In this document: piece by piece, positions 23,391 through 35,375 of the stretch
How positions within the stretch are numbered: position 1 is the stretch's first letter
Layout: each line of letters starts with the position of its first letter
Origin: Isoetes taiwanensis
Taxonomy: Eukaryota > Streptophyta > Lycopodiopsida > Isoetales > Isoetaceae
Length of the DNA stretch: 64,000 nt
Direction: 5' to 3'
Assembly (NCBI GenBank): GCA_021234155.1
Contig: JAJEKV010000054.1
Location: 1,180,001 to 1,244,000 of the forward strand
The notes under the pieces: model-generated
Told to the model about the DNA's origin: nothing
The model's input: only the letters and a program-made list of their open reading frames with translations
Databases searched by the model: none
Translations under genes and position numbers: made by a program

Positions 23391-23711
23391 CTAAATATAA
23401 TACATGAGATCCTGTATATTATCCTGTTTAGCTAAGATAAAAATAGAGGCAAGCACCCTGACCTGGAAGTTCAACTGTGGCTTCCAATTCTTAAAATTAC
23501 GATTTTTTGTCCTAATTGGCCCTTGCCATGCATTTTCAACGAGATCTGACTCACGCAAATCACATGGGTTTTCTTCATTTCTTACCTGCTCTACGAAATT
23601 TTTAAAGATTCCGCTTTTGCAATATTTGATGGGCAAGACATCCAGGATGCGCCAAAAACACTCCGGCAGATCATTCCTACTCTGACAGATGATTCGGCAA
23701 CCAAGAGCCAC
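23391..23711 (-). pseudogene. Unrecognised ORF, possible captured exon
   Basis: A 106-codon frame begins MALGCRIICQSRNDLPECF and includes a charged stretch EENPCDLRESDLVENAWQG. Just upstream is an AGGGTTTT-type plant 5' UTR motif. It lies inside the CACTA element, so a captured host-gene fragment is possible. I do not recognise a family. Confidence 0.3.
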
Positions 23712-24041
23712 GAGCCACGAGCCGATTGAACTGTGCGTACATCAAAACCCTAAAAGAAATTTCCATCGAAACCCTAAAAAAGTTTCCTGATCAATCTCGA
23801 TCCTTTTCATATTATCTTTTGTCCATTGGATTCCCATGTATGTATAAAAGTATAAGTGGAGGTAGGATTCCGCCTTATGCGTATTATTTTTTAAAAACCC
23901 TTAAAATATAATATTTGGTCTCTTGTTCCACATACAAGACTTCATTTAGATGGATATGGTCTTACATTCCCTCCTAAGTCAAAGGTTCAAACTCTCATGT
24001 TGTAAATTCTCAAGGTGGAAGTATGAATCTCCCCTAGAGGA

Positions 24042-24170
24042 TCATGTTTTGTCATTTCCCGAAGATACCCTATAGTTTTGGTCTTTGTTTTTTCCTTTGG
24101 GGTTTGATCATGTTTTATCATTTCCCAAAGATACCCTATAGTTTTGGTCTTTGTTTTTTCCTTTGGGGTA
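24042..24170. repeat. Tandem duplication of about 66 bp
   Basis: Two copies of a unit containing GATACCCTATAGTTTTGG and TTTTTTCCTTTGGGG, nearly identical, inside the CACTA element. Confidence 0.85.
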
Positions 24171-25774
24171 AAACTTTAATGGTTGAGGGGGTCAAGGGTT
24201 CAAGGAGCATGGTGGAGGTATGCGCCCCAAAAAAAAAGAAAAAAGAAAAAAAGAAAAACCTCCAAAATAGTTTTGTGGAGTAATATGTGTGATATATGTG
24301 TAGGAGAGGAATTTATTTTTAAATTCCTTTATTGTATTTTTCATTGGCCTTGTTGGTTATGATATTGGGGATATGCCCCAAGGTTTCTAGGTCAAGGGTT
24401 CAAACTCTTGCATTGCTCTAGTCAAGGGCTTTGTTCCCTTGCATTGTATTTTTTTACATGGTAGAGGTACGAGTTCTTCCATGTATGTAATGTGTAGCTA
24501 TACTCTATTCTATTGTTTTCAATAACATGTTGCCAACCTTTTTGGTTGTGGCACAAAGCTAAGGGCATGCTCCAAGGCTAGAAGGTGAAGGGCTCAAACC
24601 TTGGATGTGTATTGCACACTTGGTGGAGGTACTTTTCCATTTTTATCTATGTTTATAATTGTATAATTTTATTTTATTTTATATATAAAATTATTTGTGG
24701 AATTCCTTTTGCTTTTGCGTCCTGTGATAGTTACTTTGACTATGCTTCTCATATGCCAGTCATGAGGGATTTTGCCTCTGTGTTTCTTATTCGACGGGAA
24801 GGGCTCCGACTTCCCCTTTCTATTGTGTGAGGTCCCTTGTGACCATTAGGGTCATGAGTGGATGGGATATGATTAGTAGGTCCTATAGCATGGTTCGAGA
24901 GTTTCTTCCAGGTCAGGTTCCTTGCTGAGACATGGGGATGTTTACTTCCCTTTACCTTGTTTGGCAGCCTAATTTCTTGACTTCCTGTTTTGTCCTTGGG
25001 GTTGGGTGCAACCCTCTCTAGAGGCTATTCTCCACTCTCTTGTCATTAGGTCTCGATGATGATATGAGAGCGTGCTTTGGTTTGCTTCTTGCTGGTGGTG
25101 TTGTTTTCTTTGTGCTTCTATTTGTATGTGATGTGATTCGTGTCGTATGGGTGGTTCTTGAGTTCCTAGCCTTCGTGTACGTTGTCTATGGGAGTTTATA
25201 GAATCTTTTTCTTTCTTGTTTTAATAATATCATTTTGTGTACTTTATCTATGGGAGTCTAAAGAAGGTAGTGCCATTACAAATGATATTACAATTGTGAT
25301 AAGCATTAACACTTGTATTATCATGGTCAAGATTACAACAAGTATTGATAGTAAGAGTGATATAAGTCGTGATATTATCCATGATGCTATTATCGACACA
25401 TATAGCATCATATGCTAGCACTGATTTAATATTGTGAATATGCGTTACAATAGATGAAGCTATGGGTGATACTGTAACTGGCATAAACTATAATACTTAT
25501 ATTGTCATTAACACCATTGGAGTAATAAATGATGATAAAATTGATGCAATATGTGATATTATTCATGACGATATTAGTAACACGTATATTGTCATTAATT
25601 AGTACTGATATAATTGTTGACCAAATTTATGATGCTACTGATGATGCAATAGATGATAGAATCTTGTCATTGGTAGTGTCATTGTACATTGAATATCAGC
25701 ATTAATATCACTTAATACTTTTTGAAATTTTAGGTGATATTAAAGTGATGAAAAATAGCTATCCTCTTGTAGTG

Positions 25775-26290
25775 CATGTGTCCACTGTCCACTCTCATTG
25801 TCTATCCCTGCTTTCTGCGCCTGTTCCTGCCCCGTCCTTGCATTGATATCTCTTACTATGATCAACGGTCCCTTATCTCTGTGTTTCATGACGATCTCTC
25901 CCATGTTTAGCAGTTCCAGTTTGTCACATTGAGGTGGGTAATACACTATTAACAAATATAAATTTCTGTAGTCAAGCATTACAATATTTATAAGCATGTA
26001 CCTTTTATTAATGTCAGTTTCTAAAAATACAAGCTTTTTTGGCAATGCTATTCCTAATGTAGCAGGCTAGCCCTGCGCTTCCTCTTCCTACTTTGTAGTT
26101 CTTTTCCCTCCAACATGTGAATAGTGTGTACCGTGGTTCGTCTGGTAGCCTCTTTGTGCTGTGCTCCCACGTTTCTACCAGGCATATGATATCCTGGTCC
26201 CTTGCTGCGTGTAAGCGCTCTCCGTCATCCCAAGGGTATCCCGTGTAGTTCCAGTACCAGATCGCTATTTCTTCCTTCCTTTATGTACCC
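25775..26290 (-). pseudogene. LINE ORF2, endonuclease N-terminal half
   Basis: The reading includes QDIICLVETW, the metal-binding glutamate region of APE-type endonucleases, then YYPPQCDKLELL and VRDINARTG. The last corresponds to the usual GDFNAR motif, with G changed to R and F to I, so activity may be lost. At least one frame change is needed between the two parts. It joins 21624 in frame once the CACTA element and one CAT are removed. Confidence 0.75.
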
Positions 26291-27587
26291 CCCTGCTTCC
26301 CTGATGATCTCGTTCGTGTCCTTTCTTTACCTGTCCCCTCGTTCTTGCTCCCTGGTCCCCCCCTGTCTCTCTTGCCGGGGTTATATAGGTCTCTTCCGGC
26401 CTCTTTTCCGCTTCCCCATCCTAGCTGTGTCTGCGTTAGGATCTTGGGTACTGTTTCCCGGTCCATTGGCCCAAATGGTACTTTTTCCCTTATCTGTTTC
26501 TGCTGTCCCTGCCCCTTCGTTACTTCCAGTTCGCGATTCCCATCCTCCCTCAGATCTTGTGGGTCCAGCACATCCCTCTGCGTTGCCTGTTCCTGTGGTG
26601 TGTTCTCTCGGCCTCTTTTGAGGTAGAGTTTCCCATTTTTCACCCCAGCCTGCACTCCCGCCCGACTCAGTTCTCTGACTTTTGCCAGTTCCCTGTGTAA
26701 CCCCTGTCTTTGCATGGCCGTCAGAGCTTCTTGTACTTTGAGTCCGTTCCTGAGTTTAAACCCTGCGTGGATGATTCTTTCCTTGGCTGCCATGTCCCTC
26801 ATAGTCACATTTATGTGTCTCGCTCTTCCTCTCCATGCCCCCTTCCCGCTTTCCACGATCACATTCCTGTGCTCCTGGAAAACATTCTCCATTATTTCTG
26901 CAGTGACACGAAATGTGTCTTCGTTAGGCCTTTCGGCTACCCCTATCAATCTTATATCATACTTTATCCTTTCCTGTTCCTTGAATTCCAGTATGTGAGG
27001 CTTTATCCTATCAAAACTCTGCCACGCATCTAGATCTATTTGTTTCTTTTCTAATGTTACCAACCTTTGTATGATTTCCGCTTTCTCTTTCTCCACCTCA
27101 TCCATCCTCTTCCGGATTTCTACCTCCGTCTCTTCCACCACCTGCACCCGATCCTCCACTTTCCCTATCGCTTCTTTGTTTTGTTGCACCGCGCTCGCCA
27201 GTGTGTTGAGCGCTTCCATCCTCGGTACCCTGGTCTCCAATCTTACGTCCATTTGTGCCAGGAAGTCTTGCAGATCTTGTTTGAGTTTCCTCCCTGCTGG
27301 CTCCCCCCGCTCCTGTTTGGCTAGCCATTCCTCCGTCCGTTTTTTGACTATACCGCTTCGCCGAGTTCCTTTCCCGCCGTTTGCTCTCTTCTGTGTATCT
27401 TGCTTCTCTCCCGTATGCTTGCTATATTGTATTCCCTCATTTATCCGTTCGGGCGTTTCCCTCCACAGCCTTTCGGGGTTTGAATTTCAAATTTCAAATT
27501 TTCCCCATCCAAGATATTATTAACGGCTGCTTGCGTCCGCCCATTACTATTGGTATTTTTGGGACTCCGATTCCTGCTTAATTCCAT
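26281..27587 (-). pseudogene. LINE ORF1 (coiled coil, nucleic-acid-binding)
   Basis: The open frame from 27252 to 26281 has an alanine/glutamate-rich heptad coiled coil (VVEETEVEIRKRMDEVEK), then a compact RNA-binding-like domain (IKYDIRLIGVAERPNEDT and RARHINVTMRDMAAKERI), then a long basic, glutamine/glycine-rich tail. This order resembles L1-type ORF1p. The frame continues upstream of the first in-frame Met through KKRTEEWLAKQE. A better start, MELSRNRSPKNTN, lies at 27587 but needs one frame correction near 27440. Confidence 0.78.
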
Positions 27588-28463
27588 GGCTTTACGTGGT
27601 TTGCGTAGTTACATGCGGTCTTTTTGTTTCTTGTAGTATCCTTTTTTATAGTGGATTTTCTGACTTTGGTGCACCAATGGCATAACTAGTTAAGGCAGTG
27701 TAACCATGAAGATTGGGTTTCTTAAATAAAAGTTTTCAAGTAACCGCACTAGTGAACCCACTATAGGATTAAAATTTTTAGTAATAGCACTAGTTGACCC
27801 ATTAAAGGATTTTATGAGAATTGGGTTCTGCAACTAATTGTTTGAAACTAACAGTTATTTGGCTAAATGTGGTACGGATTCAAACATTCCAACAATCAAA
27901 TGGTCTGCACTAATGAGTGTTGAATCTTGCAATTTAATACAATATATTCCGCCCAGTTTGGTTGGATTAGATTATTTTTAGTATGGCTAAAACTATACGA
28001 ACCCCCCTTGCAATATGGCAACCACCTCAAGGACACCCATTTCTTAGTGCCAGAAAACTCTTTTTTGCCTCAGTTTTGTAAGCATAGACACGAACTATGC
28101 AAGTGAGAGAAGCACGACAACAAAAGAAATGGGTGGTCTACCATGGAGGTGCAACAATTAGTCTACTACACCTATTACCCTTTTAATACTTAGAATAGCT
28201 CTGTCCAGTTCCATCATTATCATTATTATTGTTACTATTAATGTTATCATTATTCTTTCTTCTTCTTCTTCTTCTTTGTTATTCTTTGTTGTTCTTGTTG
28301 TTGTTGTTGTTCTTTAGCTTGCTTCTTCTTCTTCTTTATTCTTCTTCTTTATTGCTGCTGTTACCTTCTTTCTTCTTCTTTATTCTTTGATTCTTTTTTC
28401 TTTATTCTTTATTCTTTATTCTTTATTCTTTATTCTTTATTCTTTATTCTTTATTCTTTATTC

Positions 28464-28517
<54 letters not shown>

Positions 28518-29439
28518 TCTCTAGTTTGTGATTCATTTTGGGTTTGTCTGATTTTGGTATTATTTGGGCATCTTGTGTCTCATCTCATGGCCAGTTTCAA
28601 TAGATGTAGATATTAGAAGTTTTTATTCTATCATGCACTATCTAAAATACCTTATAACTTTCCAACACGATAGAAAAGCAGTATAGAAGATCACAAAAGC
28701 ACCAGAATTAGATACTATGGGTGCAGCCTCAGTAGGGATGGTGGAATTTATTCCATTATGGAATGGACCATTCATTGCGACAGGGACAATGTTAGTCTTC
28801 TATGTATCATTCGAAACTTAATGGATGGCGGTACTATATGTAATAGATTTTGGGGTCCCTTTTTCTATCGACGACTCCTGTCCTATAAGAAGATTAGCAT
28901 ACATGCATAATTGCATAACGGAATTGACTAAGCATGTCTATCCAACTTATGAAGATACCTTTTTCGTCAAGAAAGTCATCTAAAACGTTTTTATGAGGTT
29001 TCATTCATGTCGATGTTGGGCATTTCTGGCTAGATCTTACCCTACCCTCCCCAAAGTGCATATTACTCTGGTCTGTTACAAATGGCCGAGGATCCTCCTT
29101 TGCCTATCCTCTTTCCCATGGATCTGTGTGTCTCCTTGGACGTCAGAATAATATCTATTCATCTCATGGCTATATTTGATCTCCATGGACGTAAAAATTT
29201 TCTATATTTTTCCATGAATTTTTTTTAGTTTAAAAAATGGAAGATGGTTGAGGCTGATTTGTTTTTTATTTCTTAGGCTTAGGATTCTTGGTCAAGTGCA
29301 ATAGAAATTCTTGAAGTTTCAATGAATCTATGACATACCAAAGTTGGAAAGGCTAAAGCACGTTGTTGATGCCTATTTTAAGTTTTGGCATCACAACAAA
29401 GTTATTGAATAACCTTTAGGGCAATTGTGGATACAAAAT
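27588..29439. other. No gene; simple-sequence cluster
   Basis: No supportable coding region. From 28255 to 28516 there is a compound microsatellite: TTC runs, GTT runs, about seven copies of CTTTATT (28396-28464) and some seventeen GTT units (28465-28515). Confidence 0.6.
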
Positions 29440-30735
29440 TCTATTAATTTTGATTAAAAGTTACATACTATGGTAGATAGGGAACCCCTTGCACAAGTTT
29501 GAAGAGGGCATCCTTCCAAAATAGGCAAGTGGTCTGGATATGGTGGACTTCTTATTGCGGAGCAAAGTCTTTATTTCAAAGTTCATTTGGAGAGTCCTGA
29601 ATGATGAAGATAAATCTCCTAGTTTATGCCTTCTTAGACAATCTCTTGGCCACTGTGTTCCTCTAGGCAAGAAGACAGTCAAACTAGTTCTGCCTTTGGC
29701 ATTATTTAAGCCTCTGCAGCTTTTTCCAAATGCTTCCCCATTTCTTCATGGATTATTGGCAGTATTGTATGAAATCGGACATCTTTTTTAGCCATGTCCT
29801 TCCATTCATGCCCTAATGGAGACTCCATGGTGGTGGACACCACTGTCTCTAAATTCCTCAACACCTCTACTGGCTGTATCAGTTCATCCCCGTACACAGA
29901 GATGATGGGTCCTTGCAAGTGTCGTCTCTATTCAAGCATGGTAAGAAGGTAGTCGCCTATTTTCTTGGCTTGAATTTCAGGCAAAATTTCTACTCTCCCG
30001 TTAGAATGTGCCTATATGGAAGAAGGTCGCAGAAAATTTGCCTCTTATCAGGTTGGTGTTATAGAAAGGTTGCCTTGGGGTTGTCACAAAAATATTCACA
30101 AAAGCACTTTGTCAGCTCAATATATCGCCTCCTCTTAACACCGTAGCCCCTCCCTTTGCCAGATGGGTGGCACTTACAGGTTCCAAAGCCTAATTCGAGT
30201 CATACATGGCGCCGGCTTTGGGATAAGTTGCTCCATCCTAAAGTGTCTGTACTTTAGTAGCAGGTTATCCACTTTCAAGCATTGTCTTTTTTATTGTCCA
30301 GAGGTCAGCTAGCGTAGTCCTGGCTACGAGGGCACTGGATTGTCGATGCATCCTCCCCAATGCATGGCCCCTAACTAGACAAAGGGTATTCTTTCTTGGT
30401 TCTGATTAGTTCCTGTGGTTGATGGGAGCGTCCCAAACATCATATTTTCCAAGGCATTTACTCATATGTACGCGGCATTCCTGTGGCCCAGGATAAGATA
30501 CTGATGGCTTACGAATGTTCCTCCCTTGAGTCAAAAGCAAGGGAATGTGTTTGGATTCAATATCCTCAAATTGGTTCTTATCGTTAGTCTCCTATTCTGG
30601 AGTAAATATATTGTGTTTCAGGATCGTGTTCCTCTGACATCTTCTTGTGCTTACGCAATTAGATGAGATATGTACATTATGTACTTTTCATATCTGATTA
30701 ATAAACTTTTTGCTTTCATCCTTCAAAAAAACAAA
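29440..30735 (+). pseudogene. L1-type LINE 3' fragment
   Basis: The plus-strand frame at 29540-29791 (LLRSKVFISKFIWRVLNDED) resembles the end of plant L1 ORF2. Downstream sequence is frameshifted. The 3' terminus (ATTAATAAACTTTTTGC, then TTTCATCC and an A-rich tail at about 30724) is shared with the fragment at 2150-2628. 5'-truncated and inactive. Confidence 0.6.
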
Positions 30736-30767
30736 AAAGAAAAAAACAAGTTTGAATAGGGGATAGC

Positions 30768-30923
30768 CATAGAATCGAATCGAATCGAATTGGATTGGAT
30801 TGGATTGGATTTTATCATCCACCAAAAATAAGAAATAGAGAACAATCAAAATCGAATCGAATCGGATTGGCTGGATTGGATTGAATTTCATCATCCACCA
30901 AAAATAAGAAATAGAGAACAACC
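30768..30923. repeat. Duplicated (CGAAT)n(TGGAT)n block
   Basis: Two consecutive copies of about 78 bp. Each has a CGAAT run turning into a TGGAT run and then CATCCACCAAAAATAAG. Confidence 0.8.
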
Positions 30924-31373
30924 AGTCTATTATTGTCTAAGGATATAAAAACCCCTGCCTTGAAGGGTTTTTTAGGGAAAAAAACTTAAACTCTAATAGA
31001 TTTGCTGACAAACTATACATTTGTACATCGTTGTGTGGTGATCATGGGCATAATTGAGTCTCCGTGTCCAAAATTTCCTGAATGTAAGACCCTAGTGCTC
31101 CTACTGCAGGTGTATTCATCATCACATGCAATGATTGGATAGGTGTTATCAATCCCTCATAGGTGTCATAAACCTATGCGAAAACAAAAAAAAAACAAAT
31201 ATGTGGAAAACACACAAAACATATGCAGGAAATATGCGAAGATCGGCAAAGAATCTGATATGCAATGAAGATCAAGAATACAATGGCCCGTGGATAAGCA
31301 AGAACACAAGACAGATACTAAAAGGCTCAGAACTGACGTTGAACTAGAATGGTCGATAAGAATGAGGCTCCTC

Positions 31374-31381
31374 TATATATA
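31374..31381 (-). promoter_or_regulatory. TATA box beside the heat-shock element
   Basis: TATATATA on the minus strand, downstream of the HSE in the leftward direction at a typical core-promoter distance. Confidence 0.5.
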
Positions 31382-31452
31382 TGTAGACCAACGGTCAGGA
31401 TCATGCCACTCCAAAGGGTGAGATTGCGCCAAGTGTCATGCATGCATGTAGG

Positions 31453-31480
31453 TTCTAGAATGTTCTAGAACCTTCTGGAA
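31453..31480. promoter_or_regulatory. Six-unit perfect heat-shock element
   Basis: The sequence is TTCtaGAAtgTTCtaGAA followed by ccTTCtgGAA: six contiguous alternating TTC/GAA units with exact 2-bp spacing, three tail-to-tail HSF sites. A minus-strand TATATATA lies about 72 bp away at 31374-31381, so the pair would drive leftward transcription. No gene is evident downstream, and the context is retroelement-like, so this is probably an LTR promoter. Confidence 0.8.
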
Positions 31481-31693
31481 CCAGCTCCGAAGTGAAAAAA
31501 ATCCAAGGGAATGTTTTCAAAGAATGCTGGTAGCTCACTTTACAAAGGCGTGTGATCATGTGACGACCATCTTTGTACATACAAGTATAATACTTGTATA
31601 GTCGTCATACCATCCCCATCCTCTGACGGCGACGTGTCTTGGGAGCTGTAACTGGAGCCGGAGTGCTTGGACTTGGCTTATCTAGATAACGTC

Positions 31694-33335
31694 TGTTGTG
31701 ACGTCCCCTCCTCGTATACGGTGCACCCACCGTATACAAACAGGAGTTCATCCCCCATACCAGCTCCATACTGATACAGGGCCCTCCACAATCACTGCAC
31801 CCGTAACGAGTCCCAGTGGGAAGAGTGAAGGGGTCATTTTACCCCGTCTCCCTCAGGGCCTACCTAGCTGCGGAAGCGTAAACATACATGTCAGTATACA
31901 ACATAATCACATATCCACCTCGAAGGGTGGTGCATCAACATCTGCATAGACAATGATCAGCATCATACATAAGGATCCTACCCAAGGCTCAGACTCGAAG
32001 GGGATGACTGACGGCTTGGGTCTCCAGAGTTCATTGCAGACAGAATTCATGGCAATGGATTTGGCTGGCATAAGAACATGGCTTAGGGTTGTCCACTCCA
32101 TCCGCCCCTCCTGTGCACACTTTGCAGAGTAGGCTGAAGAGTGTCGGGACCTGACTGTAGCCCGCCGGATGCATAGCCAAAGGGGCTATTCCTGGGTTTC
32201 ATCTTCCCAGTTCCGATGGGGCAGGAAGGGATCACTCCCTCCAGAGATCTACATGCTGACTCAAGGTGACTAGAGGGCCACTGCCCGTATTCGACTGAAC
32301 CCACTGGAAAGTGTACACCACTTCACGGGTGTCGAGTCCATGCCTCACCCGCACTCAGTGGTGAGCCATCAGACCTAGTCACAATGATCCCCGGTAGGCC
32401 TTACACACCAGAGGGATCGTTCAAGAGTCAGAACATGAACCTCCTTCTGAGCCAGTCTGGCCCCTTCACCCACAACCTGGTGTGGTTCTTGTACACAGGC
32501 CGAATCTATAGTGTGCTAGAGAGGCTAATCTAGGAGCATCTACTACCAAGCTTTAGGTCTCTACCCCCCTTCCCAATACAAGGAGTTCATAGAGATACAT
32601 CATCCATATACATCACAGAAGAACTAAAGAACAAGATCTAATCTATATCATAGAGTTAGGTTCTTTAGTTAGAGTCCTGCTATCTAGAGATCCGGAGGGT
32701 TGCTATGGGCAATTTAATAGGCTAAACCCTCTTGATTCAATGACTAGAAGATGGTTTAAGCTATTAAATTGACTAAATACCTAATCCTTGGCTTGCTTCT
32801 CCTCATACTCAACTCGACCATCCCGCTGAAATGCTCGAATCAAGGGAAACTAATGATGCGCCTTCTCTCGATTTAGAAATCGGGAGGCGGTTTTGGCTCT
32901 TGAGGCAGCCAAAAGCAGAGCTCTAAAACCCTAGAAACGAAAATGGGCAAGTTAGGGTTCTCCTACTTAAATAGACAAGGGGGTGGCTAGGGTTTCCAAT
33001 TATCCCCTTTTGGCATGTGGGATAATTGGGAATGGGCTCACTTGCCTTTAATGGCTAGGTGGCAAAATGTGCCCACATGGAAATGTGTGCCCACATTAAT
33101 GTTCATTGGAAAATGTGCACATTAATTGCACACTTGGGTATGGCCCGCTTGGCATCAAGTGGCCACATGGAAATGTGTGCCCACATTAATGTGTACATTG
33201 GAAAATGTGCACATTAATTGCACACTTGGGTATGGCCCACTTGGCATCAATTGGCCACATGGAAATGTGTGCCCACATTAATGTGTACATTGGAAAATGT
33301 GCACATTAATACTAATGCACATTCTTAGCAAGTTG
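31694..33335 (-). repeat. Probable LTR or LTR-like region of the gypsy element
   Basis: Lies directly after the chromodomain end of the leftward Ty3/gypsy element, where its 3' LTR is expected. The right boundary is near a CCCCCTAGGGG tract that could be the polypurine region. The left edge begins TGTTGTGACGTCCCC. A minus-strand CTATTTAAG near 32985 could be the TATA box. The boundaries are inferred; no second LTR or target duplication is present to confirm them. Confidence 0.35.
33074..33320. repeat. Three tandem 90-92 bp repeats
   Basis: Units start CACATGGAAATGTGTGCCC at 33074, 33164 and 33256 and contain TTGGAAAATGTGCACATTAA. The last is truncated. In the LTR interpretation they would be U3 enhancer repeats. 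Confidence 0.9.
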
Positions 33336-33377
33336 CCCCCTAGGGGCTACCCACTTGGCTACACGTCGGCGTACATG

Positions 33378-33722
33378 TCAGTCGGAGTGGCGTGTATGCG
33401 ATGATTTAGGCAAAGATGCGATATCGTCCCCGGACCGTATCTTGTCTTTGAACGTCACATCTGTCGAATCCATAATTTTGTCAGGTGCATTACTCAGATT
33501 TTCTACAGGTTCCCAAGTGCGATCACTTGGAGAATATCCTTCCCAATCGACAAAGTAATATAAATGCCGCGAAGAAACCTGGAATCCAAAATCTCTTGAA
33601 CTTGAACCTCTCGTAATCATCAATTTCCACTGTTGGAGGCGACGGAGGAACTCGATGTCGGAAGGCATTAGATGTGTATGGCTCCAATAATGAAACATGA
33701 AAGATGGAATGTAGATGAACAT
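33378..33722 (-). pseudogene. Chromovirus chromodomain
   Basis: The frame contains LYYFVDWEGYSPSDRTWEP followed by VENLSNAPDKI, the chromodomain that ends the integrase of Ty3/gypsy chromoviruses and directs insertion into marked chromatin. It ends with a stop at 33378. Upstream integrase sequence is in other frames, so the polyprotein is broken. Confidence 0.85.
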
Positions 33723-34116
33723 CTGGGAATGAGGAGAAGGAAGAGGGGGAGGGGGAGTCGTTATCTGATAAGGACCGAGGCGACGATAATCAAGCTCATT
33801 GTAGGGACGTATTGTAGGGAGGTCCCTACGACAAGATCACCAACATGAAATGGAGGAGCTTCTTGATGATATAAATCAAATGCGGATACCATTCTTACGC
33901 CCGTTGAAGATGGTGCTGGAGATCTGATTCAAGAGTCTGGAGTCTCTCAAGTCGAGACATAGCACTAGGATTGATAAATTTAGATCCAATAATATTAAGA
34001 GGTCAACAAGGATCTTGGACAGAGTTCAGAAAGAATGGATTCTGGCCAATGGTAGCATGTACTGAGTTGTTATAGGGAAATTCGAGTAATGGAAGCCAAT
34101 TAACCCAATCATCCTG

Positions 34117-34461
34117 CTAGTAATTGATAAAGTATCGTAAATATTGTTTCAGAGCTTGATTAGTGTGCTCTGCTTGCCTATTAGTTTCTGGATAATGTCT
34201 GGAAGTCAATGAGCAATCGACATGTAACAGCTCCAAATGCTGCTTCCAAAAGCCTGCAACGAACCGAGGTCCACGATCATTGAGGATAGTGTTTAGCAAT
34301 CCATGAAGTCTGGCTACATTCATAAACAAGAAGATCAGATAACCCTCGCTGACGATGATGACATCACAAGGAATAAAGTGAGCTGTCTTAGAGAAGCGAT
34401 CAACAACGACCATGATGGCATCATCCTCCCGAGAGAGTGGCAGCTCCAGAATAAAGTCCAC
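34117..34461 (-). pseudogene. Ty3/gypsy integrase core
   Basis: MDFILELPLSREDDAIMVVV is followed by VDRFSKTAHFIPC, then LNDRGPRFVAGFWKQHLELL and TSRHYPETNRQAEHTNQAL. These are the first and second catalytic aspartates and the usual DGQTE-type block, here ETNRQAEHTN: the region is present, but the canonical glutamate context is altered. Degenerate. Confidence 0.87.
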
Positions 34462-34590
34462 AGAAATACTCTTCTAAGATCCATCTGGAATAGGTAGTGG
34501 CTAAAGAAGACCATGAGGATGATGCCTTGGAAGCTAGCAAATATCACAAGATCAGATGAAAACTTTGACAAAGCAATGAAATTCAGGCCA

Positions 34591-34854
34591 CTAATAATCT
34601 CGGCTAATAAGTTCAAGAGTCTTGGCTATTCCAAAATGTCCAGTCATCGGCAAGTCATGAACAGATCTAGAGAATTTGAAGTCACGAAGTACCATCTGAC
34701 ACATATTGAAGTCCATCGCAGAATAGAAGTCTATCTTGAACATCAAAATGGTCATAGTCCAATCGCATTTGCCGAGAAGATGATGCTGAGCCAAGATGTG
34801 AAAATATATATTGAACCAATGGACTAGAGGGAGAGATGCCCAAGCAGACTCCAA
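34591..34854 (-). pseudogene. Gypsy integrase N-terminal (HHCC) remnant
   Basis: The frame ends MTGHFGIAKTLELISRDY, matching the GHxG.xKT..L..R.Y block of the integrase zinc-binding domain. The preceding region is degraded. It lies between the RNase H and integrase-core pieces in the normal order. Confidence 0.7.
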
Positions 34855-35072
34855 AAAGGTGTATCATGAGGCATCTCAAACAAAGTCATGGCCATAAATT
34901 GAAACCAAATAGGACCTAGAATAACCTGTGATTGTTGATCAAATCCATGATGACCCTGCTTAGGATCAAGGTAGGAGCATAGAGACAAGGCATCAGGCTC
35001 CCCTTGAAGAGGTTCAGAATGGTACTTGATCACGAAAACAATGGAGGATAATACTTGAGTATGCTACTAGCC

Positions 35073-35375
35073 CTAGCGACAATTGAGCGCTCGAGCAGAT
35101 TTAAAATATTCCAGATTTCGATGATCTATGTATATGACCTCATAAGGAACTCCTTCTAGAAAGTATCTCCGTTCCTCGAAAGAATCAACTATCGCCAACA
35201 GCTTCTCGATGATTTTGGCAGCTTGAAACTTTTGCGAATGATAGGTGATTGGATGCAGTTCATAGTCACCCCCCTTCTGTGACAGGATACCGCCAAGAGC
35301 CAAATCAAAAGCATCTGCTTCGACAATATATGGGCGCGAAGGATCTGCTAGAACACGGTGCCATGGTAAAAGCAT
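35073..35375 (-). pseudogene. Gypsy RNase H domain fragment
   Basis: The frame contains PYIVEADAFDLALGGILSQ, PITYHSQKFQAAK and VIYIDHRNLEYF, the conserved RNase H strands of Ty3/gypsy elements. The first catalytic D lies in EADAFD. Upstream sequence coding for reverse transcriptase, protease and gag is absent, so the element is truncated near 35380. Confidence 0.85.

Larger units (their letters stand above)
21625..25774. mobile_element. CACTA (En/Spm) transposon, non-autonomous
   Basis: The left end is CACTACAAGAGAATAAGC and the complement of the right end is CACTACAAGAGGATAGC. The 3-bp target duplication CAT lies at 21622-21624 and 25775-25777. Length is 4150 bp. Both shoulders (about 21720-22150 and 25280-25740) are built from degenerate ATCATC/GATGATA-type subterminal motifs, mostly inverted between the two ends. 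No transposase domain is recognisable. The interior includes a relic of the same LINE family as the host LINE, a tRNA-like module and unrecognised ORFs. Confidence 0.92.
14912..27587 (-). mobile_element. Full-length LINE split by two DNA transposons
   Basis: Minus-strand non-LTR retrotransposon of about 5 kb once the two insertions are discounted. In order from its 5' end: ORF1 with coiled coil (about 27587-26281), endonuclease N-terminal half (26280-25775), a CACTA insertion, the rest of the endonuclease and the reverse transcriptase (21624-20004), a TIR-element insertion directly after YADDL, then the RT thumb, linker and C-terminal CCHC-like finger (16432-15282), the 3' UTR and the (GAATA)n tail. 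Dropping one CAT and one CTAA target copy restores continuous reading at both scars. The clade is not certain (I/Jockey or L1-like by architecture). Confidence 0.9.

Noticed and set aside
28255-28516. CRISPR-like or coding repeat array
   Set aside because: It is a compound simple-sequence repeat with no spacers.
31694-33335. LTR with confirmed borders
   Set aside because: Only one copy is in the window and no target duplication could be matched, so the borders are given as approximate only.
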